DNA of 64,000 nt, taken from NCBI RefSeq assembly GCF_036365825.1, contig NZ_CP142675.1, positions 434,001 through 498,000 of the forward strand, given 5' to 3'. The notes below the pieces were generated by a model that was not told the DNA's origin, did no database searches, and saw only the letters and a list, made by a program, of their open reading frames with translations. This DNA comes from Qipengyuania sp. HL-TH1 (GTDB taxonomy: Bacteria > Pseudomonadota > Alphaproteobacteria > Sphingomonadales > Sphingomonadaceae). Both the position numbers and the translations under genes were made by a program. Below are positions 58,070-64,000 of the stretch, in pieces (position 1 is the first letter of the stretch; the number at the start of each line of letters is the position of its first letter).

Positions 58070-58297
58070 ATGGGTCTCAGTGTCTGGCAGCTCGCCATCA
58101 TCGCCGTCGTCGTCCTCGTCCTGTTCGGCCGGGGTCGCATTTCCGAAATGATGGGTGATTTCGGCAAGGGCATCAAAAGCTTCAAGCAAGGCATGAACGA
58201 GGAAGAAGCGCCCGCGAAGCAGCTTGGGCATGACGCCAAGCCGGCCGACGAGGGGCTGACCCCCGACCAGGTCAAGCAGACCTCCGACACCAAGTGA
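58070..58297 (+). CDS. tatA: twin-arginine translocase subunit TatA
   Basis: A 75-aa TatA: N-terminal membrane helix ([20 protein letters not shown]), the FG hinge, and an amphipathic helix [16 protein letters not shown]. It makes the export pore. The tatA-tatB-tatC order is intact; tatA starts 61 bases after scpB. Confidence 0.96.
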   Translation: MGLSVWQLAIIAVVVLVLFGRGRISEMMGDFGKGIKSFKQGMNEEEAPAKQLGHDAKPADEGLTPDQVKQTSDTK

Positions 58298-58321
58298 TCC
58301 GCTAGCGGGCGGAGGCAGGCC

Positions 58322-58759
58322 ATGTTCGATATCGGCGCCAGCGAATTGCTGGTGATCGTCATTGTGGCGATCCTCGTGATCGGCCCCAGTGACATGCCAA
58401 AAGCGCTGAAACATGCCGGTCGCTGGATCGGCAAGCTGCGCCGCATGTCGAGCCATTTCCGCGCCGGGCTGGACGAGGTCGTCCGCCAGGCCGAGATCGA
58501 GGAAATGGAAGAGAAGTGGGCCGCGCGCAACAAGCAGATCATGGCCGAATATCCCGATGGTTCGACCCCCGAAGGGGGCGGGCCCGAGAACCTGCTGCCG
58601 GGCGAAATGGAACCGCTTGCCGCGGCCGATGACGTGCCCGATGCGGATGCCGCCGCCGAAGCCGCGATCAAGCGCGCCGCGCCGGTGAAGGCACCCGAAC
58701 ATGCGGACGACCCGTCGTCCCCGCCGCCACTTGCTCCACCCCCGGGCAAGGACGGCTGA
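58322..58759 (+). CDS. tatB: twin-arginine translocase subunit TatB
   Basis: A 145-aa TatB: MFDIGASELLVIVIVAILVI then the GPSDMPKALKHAGRW hinge and amphipathic helix, and an acidic Pro-rich tail ending PPPLAPPPGKDG. It forms the receptor complex with TatC. Gap to tatC is one base; gap from tatA 24. Confidence 0.95.
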   Translation: MFDIGASELLVIVIVAILVIGPSDMPKALKHAGRWIGKLRRMSSHFRAGLDEVVRQAEIEEMEEKWAARNKQIMAEYPDGSTPEGGGPENLLPGEMEPLAAADDVPDADAAAEAAIKRAAPVKAPEHADDPSSPPPLAPPPGKDG

Positions 58760-58760
58760 G

Positions 58761-59555
58761 ATGGCGGTGATCAAGGATATCGACGAGAGCCAGGCCCCGC
58801 TGCTCGATCATCTGATCGAACTGCGCGCGCGGCTGGTCCGCTGCGTGCTGGCGCTGGCGCTGGCCTTTGGCGGGTGCCTCTATTTCGCCGATCCGATCCT
58901 CGGCTTCCTGATCCAGCCGCTCAAGAACGCCTTTCCCGCAGGCGAGGGGCAGCTGATCTTCACCAAGCTCTACGAAGTGTTCTTCGTCGAACTGAAGGTC
59001 GCGCTGTTTGCCGGCTTCTGCCTGAGCTTCCCGGTCATCGCCAACCAGCTGTGGGCGTTCGTCGCGCCGGGGCTTTATGCGAAGGAAAAGAAGGCCTTCC
59101 TGCCCTTCCTGCTGGCCACGCCGGTGCTGTTCCTGTTGGGCGCCTCGCTGGCCTATTACGTCGTCATGCCGACCGCTTTCGAATGGTTCCTCGGCTTCGA
59201 GGGGACGGCCGGCGGGCTCGAGATCCAGGCGCTGCCGACCGCGAACGAATATCTCGGGCTGGTGATGCAGTTCATCCTCGCTTTCGGGATGAGCTTCCTG
59301 CTGCCCGTTCTGTTGTTGCTGCTGCACCGCGCGGGCATCGTCACGCGCGCGCAACTGGTATCCGCGCGGCGCTATGTGATCGTGCTGATCGTTGCCGTGG
59401 CAGCGATCATCACGCCGCCCGACCCGGGATCGCAGCTGCTGCTGGCCGTCCCGCTGCTGCTGCTGTTCGAAGGCTCGCTGCTGCTGATGCGGCTGACCGA
59501 AAAGCGCCGCAAGGCGGAAGACGAGCAGGCCGAGGAAACTCAGTCGGCGTCGTAA
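58761..59555 (+). CDS. tatC: twin-arginine translocase subunit TatC
   Basis: A 264-aa, six-helix TatC. The conserved LLDHLIELRARL start, the FTKLYEVFFVELK segment and ITPPDPGSQLLLAVPL in the last third are present. It recognises the twin-arginine signal. The frame is open before 58761, but this ATG gives the family start. Its last 16 bases overlap the 3' end of the convergent amidohydrolase gene. Confidence 0.96.
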   Translation: MAVIKDIDESQAPLLDHLIELRARLVRCVLALALAFGGCLYFADPILGFLIQPLKNAFPAGEGQLIFTKLYEVFFVELKVALFAGFCLSFPVIANQLWAFVAPGLYAKEKKAFLPFLLATPVLFLLGASLAYYVVMPTAFEWFLGFEGTAGGLEIQALPTANEYLGLVMQFILAFGMSFLLPVLLLLLHRAGIVTRAQLVSARRYVIVLIVAVAAIITPPDPGSQLLLAVPLLLLFEGSLLLMRLTEKRRKAEDEQAEETQSAS

Positions 59556-61189
59556 ACCTTACGCCCGCCGACCCAGGTCTCGAGCACCTTGGTGGCGCGC
59601 AATTCGCCGGGTGAGGCGAGCATCGGGTCGCGGTCGATCAGTACGAAATCGGCGCGTTCGCCGGGCAGTAGCCGGCCGAAGCGGCCTTCCGCGAAACCGG
59701 CATAGGCCGCTTCGCTGGTGAAACCGGCCAGCGCCTGTTCGCGATTGACCCGGTCCTGCGCGCGCCAGCCGCCGAAAGGCTCGCCAGCGGCATCCATCCG
59801 CGTCACCGCGGCGGCCAGACCGGCGAAGGGATCGGGCGATTCCACCGGGGCGTCCGAGCCGAAGGCCAGCCTGCCGCCAAGCCCGAGGATGGTGTTCCAG
59901 GCATAGGCGCCGTCGAGGCGATCGGCGCCCAGCCGGGCTTCGGCCATCACGCGGTCGCTGGTCTGGTGGACCGGCTGCATCGAGGCGATGATGCCGTGCT
60001 GCCCGAATTTGGGCAGGTCGACCGGATCGACGATCTGCGCATGCTCGATCCGCCAGCGGCGATCGCCGGGGAAGCTTTCGGCCAGCTCGGCAATCGCGTT
60101 GAGCGCGTCTTCATTGGCGGCAGTGCCGATCGCATGGATCGCGGGCTGGAAATTGCCCTGTGCGGCGCGCACGAGGATGTTGCGCAGCTTGGCCGGGCCG
60201 GTCAGCGGCAGGCCGGTATTGCCCGGGTCGTCGGCATAGGGCCGCTTGAGCCACGCCCCGCGGCTGCCCAATGCGCCATCGAGGTAGATCTTGACCCCGT
60301 TCAGCCGCAGCTTGTCGTCATAGAGCCACGGCGAAGGACGTGCGCCCGCGATCAGCTCCATCTGGTCCGGACCCGCAGCATAGGCCATGATGCGCAGCGT
60401 CAGCGCGCCCGTGTCCCCTGCGCGGCGGAACGCCTGCCAGTCCTCGATCGATGTGCCCATGTCGGCCACGGCGGTGATCCCGAAACTGTGCAGCACCTTC
60501 TGCGCCTCGGCAAAGGCGAGATCGCGCTCGTTGGGGCGCGGTGCGGGGATCGCGCGCATCATCAGCGCTTCGGCGGCATCGACGAATACGCCCGCGGGGG
60601 CTTGCGAACCGGGGATCCGTTCGACCCGCCCGCCCGCCGGGCTCTTGGTGTTCGCGTCGATGCCTGCTGCCTGCATTGCGAGGCTGTTGGCCCAACCGGC
60701 ATGGCCGTCGACCCGCTGGAGATAGACCGGACGGTCGGATACCGCGCGGTCGAGTTCGGCGGCGGTCGGGAACCGGCCAAGGCCCCATTTCTCCTGATTC
60801 CAGCCGCGCCCGAGAATCCACGGCCGGGCCTCGTTTTCGGCGGCGAACCGGCGGATCTTGTCGAGCGCCTCTTCGAGCGAAGTGGTGTCCGACAGGTCGA
60901 GCGTCAGCGCGCCGATCCCGATCCCCATGACATGGGCATGCGCATCGACCAGCCCCGGGATCATCACCGCGCCTTCGCCGTCTTCGCGGTAATCGGTCTG
61001 TGGCTTCTTGTCCTTGGCGGAAAGGATCTGCGCGACCTTGCCGTCGTCGTCGATGACCAGTGCGGTGAAGCGCTGGATCGTGCCGTCTTCACCGATGGTC
61101 AGGCCTTCGACATTGTCGATCAGCACATCGGCCTGCGCCGGTGCGGCGAGCGTCAGGGCGATCATGGCGGCGAGGAATTTGCGTGTCAT
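59540..61189 (-). CDS. exported amidohydrolase (YtcJ-like)
   Basis: A 549-aa amidohydrolase-3 family protein with signal peptide (AAPAQA-DV). Metal-binding HAH in GLVDAHAHVMG, later His in AIHAIGTAANEDAL and IEHAQIVDP, and Asp in AFGSDAPVESPDPF. Substrate unknown; imidazolonepropionase- or N-acyl-amino-acid hydrolase-like chemistry is possible. An ATG at 61189 opens on the signal, although the frame runs to 61483. It overlaps tatC tail-to-tail by 16 bases. Confidence 0.88.
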   Translation of the reverse strand: MTRKFLAAMIALTLAAPAQADVLIDNVEGLTIGEDGTIQRFTALVIDDDGKVAQILSAKDKKPQTDYREDGEGAVMIPGLVDAHAHVMGIGIGALTLDLSDTTSLEEALDKIRRFAAENEARPWILGRGWNQEKWGLGRFPTAAELDRAVSDRPVYLQRVDGHAGWANSLAMQAAGIDANTKSPAGGRVERIPGSQAPAGVFVDAAEALMMRAIPAPRPNERDLAFAEAQKVLHSFGITAVADMGTSIEDWQAFRRAGDTGALTLRIMAYAAGPDQMELIAGARPSPWLYDDKLRLNGVKIYLDGALGSRGAWLKRPYADDPGNTGLPLTGPAKLRNILVRAAQGNFQPAIHAIGTAANEDALNAIAELAESFPGDRRWRIEHAQIVDPVDLPKFGQHGIIASMQPVHQTSDRVMAEARLGADRLDGAYAWNTILGLGGRLAFGSDAPVESPDPFAGLAAAVTRMDAAGEPFGGWRAQDRVNREQALAGFTSEAAYAGFAEGRFGRLLPGERADFVLIDRDPMLASPGELRATKVLETWVGGRKVYDAD

Positions 61190-61298
61190 TTCACTGCGGT
61201 CCCGTCTCGAATTCGATGGTTCGCGATAAGGCAAAGCTTGGTTGAGGCAAACCCTTTCGGCGATTGCGCCCTGTGGCCGCGCGCCGTAGGGGCGAAGG

Positions 61299-62552
61299 AT
61301 GACAAAGGCATCTCCCGTGCGGGCCGCAACCAAGGCCACCGACCTCCTCACCCTCGACGATGTCCGCGCTGCTGCGGCGCGGATCGAAGGCGCGGTGGTC
61401 CGCACGCCGATGCTGCGCTCGCAGACCTTGTCGGAAATTACCGGGGCCGACATCTGGCTCAAGTTCGAGAACCACCAGTTCACCGCGGCCTATAAGGAAC
61501 GCGGCGCGCTCAATGCGCTACTGCATCTCGACGAGGAGCAGCGCGCACGCGGCGTCATCGCCGCCTCGGCGGGCAATCACTCGCAGGGGCTGAGCTATCA
61601 TGGCCGCCGTCTGGGCGTGCCGGTGACCATCGTGATGCCCGAAACCACGCCCAGCGTGAAAGTGATGCAGACGCAGAGCGTTGGCGGTGATGTTGTCCTG
61701 TTCGGCGAAACCTTCGACGAGGCCTATGCCCATGCGCTCGAACTGGAGCAGGAACGCGGTCTTACCTTCGTCCACCCCTTCGACGATCCGCTGGTCGCTG
61801 CGGGGCAGGGCACGGTGGCGCTCGAAATGCTGGCCGAAAAGGACGATTTCGATTGCCTCGTCGTGCCGATCGGCGGCGGCGGGCTGATGAGCGGGATGGC
61901 AACGGTGGCCAAGGCGCTCAAGCCCGCGATCGAAATGGTCGGGGTGCAGGCGGAGCTTTACCCCTCGATGTATTCCGCCGTCACCGGTGATGATCGCCCC
62001 TGCGGGGGCGATACGCTGGCCGAAGGGATCGCGGTCAAGGCGCCGGGTGCATTCACCCGCCAGATCATTGCCGAGCTGGTCGACGAGGTTCTGCTGGTCA
62101 AGGAATCCACGCTCGAACATTCGGTGTCGCTGCTGCTGCAGATCGAGAAGACGGTGGTCGAAGGGGCGGGCGCGGCAGGGCTGGCCGCGGTCCTGTCCAA
62201 CCCGGAGAAATTCGCCGGCAAGACCATCGGCCTGGTGCTGTGCGGCGGCAATATCGACACCCGCCTGCTGGCCAATGTGCTGCTGCGCGATCTCGCGCGG
62301 TCGGGCCGCCTGGCGCGGTTGCAGGTCGTCTTGCAGGATCGCCCCGGCGCGCTGTTCAAGGTGATGCGCGAATTCAACGCGCATAACGTCAATATCATCG
62401 AGATCTATCACCAGCGCATCTTCACCACGCTGCCGGCCAAGGGGCTGACCGCCGAGATCGAATGCGAAGCGCGCGATGGCGAGCAGATCGACCGGCTGGT
62501 GCGCAACCTGCGCGACAAAGGCTACACCGTAGAACTGGCCGAACTGGCCTGA
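61299..62552 (+). CDS. ilvA: threonine ammonia-lyase with ACT-like domain
   Basis: A 417-aa PLP enzyme. The PLP Lys66 is in TAAYKERGA, the phosphate loop is IGGGGLMSG, and a C-terminal ACT-type domain (about residues 345-417, with DRPGALFKVMREFNAHNVNI) is the shorter regulatory form. It converts threonine to 2-oxobutanoate for isoleucine synthesis or catabolism. Either role is possible; this short form (compare the 514-aa E. coli IlvA) is common in alphaproteobacteria. Confidence 0.93.
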   Translation: MTKASPVRAATKATDLLTLDDVRAAAARIEGAVVRTPMLRSQTLSEITGADIWLKFENHQFTAAYKERGALNALLHLDEEQRARGVIAASAGNHSQGLSYHGRRLGVPVTIVMPETTPSVKVMQTQSVGGDVVLFGETFDEAYAHALELEQERGLTFVHPFDDPLVAAGQGTVALEMLAEKDDFDCLVVPIGGGGLMSGMATVAKALKPAIEMVGVQAELYPSMYSAVTGDDRPCGGDTLAEGIAVKAPGAFTRQIIAELVDEVLLVKESTLEHSVSLLLQIEKTVVEGAGAAGLAAVLSNPEKFAGKTIGLVLCGGNIDTRLLANVLLRDLARSGRLARLQVVLQDRPGALFKVMREFNAHNVNIIEIYHQRIFTTLPAKGLTAEIECEARDGEQIDRLVRNLRDKGYTVELAELA

Positions 62553-62636
62553 TCTAGGTCGCGGGTCAGCGCTGGGCACGGCCCGATTTCCCAGTCTCCA
62601 AGGGACCGTTCGACGGGCGGTTTGCGCTTTTCATGG

Positions 62637-62651
62637 TTAAGAGGGTTTTAA
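62637..62651 (+). promoter_or_regulatory. CtrA box 1, upstream of bpt
   Basis: TTAA-GAGGGTT-TTAA, followed by CC: an exact match to the CtrA consensus TTAA-N7-TTAA. It is 62 bases before the ATG at 62713. CtrA is the cell-cycle response regulator of alphaproteobacteria. Confidence 0.65.
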
Positions 62652-62686
62652 CCAGAGACCCGCTCTGTCATTAATGTCTGCGACAG

Positions 62687-62701
62687 GTAAGGAATTGTTA
62701 A
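62687..62701 (+). promoter_or_regulatory. CtrA box 2, upstream of bpt
   Basis: GTAA-GGAATTG-TTAA, followed by CC: one mismatch to TTAA-N7-TTAA. It is 50 bases downstream of box 1 in the same orientation and 11 bases before the ATG at 62713. Confidence 0.5.
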
Positions 62702-62712
62702 CCTCTGAGAGG

Positions 62713-63567
62713 ATGCAACCCAAAGTGACCGCACCGATTCGCTTCCCCCGCTTCTTCGTGACCAGCCCTGCGCCGTGTCCGTATCTGCCGGGCAAGAGCG
62801 AGCGTAAGGTCTTTACCGAATTGCGCGGCGACAATGCCGATGAGCTGAACGAAGCGCTCGGACGGATCGGCTTCCGTCGCAGCCAGACCGTCGCCTACCG
62901 CCCATCCTGCCTCGATTGCCAGGCCTGCGTCTCGGTGCGGGTGGTAGCAGACGAGTTCAAGCCGTCCTCGTCACAGAAGCGCACGCTCAAGGCCAATGAC
63001 GATCTGATCGCCACTGAATGCCGTCCATGGGCAACTGCGGAACAATTCGAGCTGTTGCAGAGTTACCTTGCAGCCCGCCACCCCGGTGGCGGGATGACGC
63101 AGATGGAGGAAAGTGACTTTGCCGACATGGTGGAACACACCAGTGTCACCAGCTATGTCATTGAATATCGGGAGCCGGGCATCGGCACCGAACCGGGCCG
63201 CCTCGTGGGGGCGTGCCTAACAGATTATCAGGGTGACGGGCTGTCGATGATCTACAGCTTCTACAACTCTGAGCATGGGGATCGCGCCGGGCTTGGGAAC
63301 TACATTATCCTCGACCACATTCGCCGTGCGGCCGCCAGCGGCCTGCCCTACGTCTATCTCGGCTATTGGGTCGATGGGGCTGAGCGGATGCAATACAAAG
63401 TCCGCTATCGCCCGCTCGAACGGCTTACCCGTGGCGGATGGGAGCGCATGTCCGATGACGAGCAGAAGCGCCTCATCGCCGCTGCTACCGCCCCGCGCAC
63501 CAGCCGCCGCGACGAAGCGCTGCCGGCCAAGGACGGGCTCGCGGCCGAGTACCGGATTGCCGACTGA
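62713..63567 (+). CDS. bpt: arginyl-tRNA-protein transferase-like protein (Bpt)
   Basis: A 284-aa protein of the bacterial Ate1/Bpt family, which attaches Leu (or Arg) to N-terminal Asp or Glu and so feeds the N-degron pathway. The Cys-rich N-terminus has PCPYLPG and the [13 protein letters not shown] segment; the C-terminal domain has the [11 protein letters not shown] and YLGYWVDG motifs. The start is uncertain: ATG 62713 (GAGAGG touches it, too close), ATG 62674 (no ribosome site), or GTG 62725, which gives VTAPIRFPR as in relatives. Box 2 of CtrA sits just before the chosen start. No clpS or aat gene in the window. Confidence 0.88.
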   Translation: MQPKVTAPIRFPRFFVTSPAPCPYLPGKSERKVFTELRGDNADELNEALGRIGFRRSQTVAYRPSCLDCQACVSVRVVADEFKPSSSQKRTLKANDDLIATECRPWATAEQFELLQSYLAARHPGGGMTQMEESDFADMVEHTSVTSYVIEYREPGIGTEPGRLVGACLTDYQGDGLSMIYSFYNSEHGDRAGLGNYIILDHIRRAAASGLPYVYLGYWVDGAERMQYKVRYRPLERLTRGGWERMSDDEQKRLIAAATAPRTSRRDEALPAKDGLAAEYRIAD

Positions 63568-64000
63568 CCTGGCGCGTCACGCGCTGGCTAGCTGTCTTGC
63601 CGCGATTGCAATCGCGGGCGTCCAGCCGCTCGCGGCGCAGGATGCCGATGCTCCGCCTTCGCTCGAAGACCTAATCCCCGACAGCGCGGTTAGCGATCCC
63701 GAGGCCTGGGCGCAGCAGGGCACTGACGCGCCTACCGAGATTGCCGTGGAAGACACCGCGAGCGACCTCCGGGCAGAGACCGCGGTCTCCGAAATTCCGG
63801 GCATGTCGGTGGCATGGCCCGAAGATGTCGTCTTCGAACCGCTCGAGCCGCTCGAACCCGAAACCGATATCGTCTTTGCCGACCTGCTGGCCGATGTGCC
63901 GCAGATCGCTTTCGACGAAGCGGATCTGGAAGAACTGTCCGATACGCTGGTGCTGGGCTTCCCGCAGAAGGAACCGCCGTTCAGCGAGCGCGGGGATTTC
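63557..64000 (+). CDS. exported protein, 5' part; possibly TamA-like outer-membrane protein
   Basis: The frame is open from a TTG at 63557 to the end of the window (148 codons). The TTG overlaps the last 11 bases of bpt. A signal peptide is clear: residues 1-28, ending PLAA-QD. Then an acidic linker of about 90 residues follows. The last visible part ([33 protein letters not shown]) looks like the beginning of a POTRA-type region. I think of TamA/BamA-family proteins, which follow bpt in some sphingomonads, but the barrel lies beyond the window, so the identity is a guess. Confidence 0.5.
   Translation, partial: MPTDLARHALASCLAAIAIAGVQPLAAQDADAPPSLEDLIPDSAVSDPEAWAQQGTDAPTEIAVEDTASDLRAETAVSEIPGMSVAWPEDVVFEPLEPLEPETDIVFADLLADVPQIAFDEADLEELSDTLVLGFPQKEPPFSERGDF

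Overview
This window is a GC-rich chromosomal segment of an alphaproteobacterium, most likely Sphingomonadales and probably Erythrobacteraceae. The basis is the type of TonB-dependent receptors, a bacterial ATP12 chaperone, GatCAB, a tat operon in a run with nagZ and scpAB, arginyltransferase-type Bpt and sphingomonad-style palindromic repeats. I see no phage, IS element, CRISPR array, tRNA or rRNA gene. Most of the window is ordinary core genome, densely packed with many 1-4 bp start/stop overlaps.

Layout. 1-3115: MlaE-MlaF-MlaD plus an auxiliary lipoprotein, an outer-membrane lipid-asymmetry transporter. 3120-7345 (minus): a seven-gene overlapping operon crcB, RluC/D-type synthase, PaiB-like FMN protein, HAD phosphatase, a 69-aa membrane protein, ATP12, MOSC protein. 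7505-8410: rpsU with an unusual leader, then an anchored FKBP. 8435-13712: a DUF4153 membrane protein and gatC-gatA-gatB, with a different palindromic repeat in each gat junction. 13854-22669: exported hydrolases (S46 peptidase, M16 double-module lipoprotein, penicillin-acylase-type Ntn hydrolase) and two uncharacterised small proteins. 22789-27323: a HerA/DUF87-like ATPase, a CsaA-like tRNA-binding protein, and clpB behind a good heat-shock promoter.

27404-36051: two TonB-dependent receptors, each 1000 aa, flank a two-gene operon coding for a small exported protein and a TPR/2OG-Fe(II) oxygenase-like protein. 36052-39974: a 355-bp regulatory gap with dyads and a LiuR-like box, then thiolase, SDR dehydrogenase, enoyl-CoA hydratase and a MarR regulator, consistent with acyl-CoA breakdown. 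40023-47481 (minus): a partial tad/cpa pilus locus, cpaA-cpaB-cpaC-cpaD-cpaE-tadB-tadC, lacking the CpaF ATPase, the Flp pilin and the tadD-G genes.

47569-52248: alpha/beta hydrolase, FAD oxidoreductase, a 58-aa DUF1508 protein, and ispH-thrB-rnhA on the minus strand. 52345-59555: a lipoprotein, argS, a SPOR-domain protein, nagZ, scpA, scpB and tatABC, linking cell-wall, chromosome and export functions. 59540-64000: an exported amidohydrolase, threonine ammonia-lyase, Bpt behind two CtrA-like boxes, and the 5' part of an exported, possibly TamA-like protein cut by the window end.

The strongest leads are the two CtrA-like boxes before bpt, the tad locus lacking cpaF, the receptor/oxygenase block, the rpsU leader with mutually exclusive hairpins, and the uncharacterised 69-aa membrane protein locked between phosphatase and ATP12. 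I did not find a clearly new defence or mobile system.
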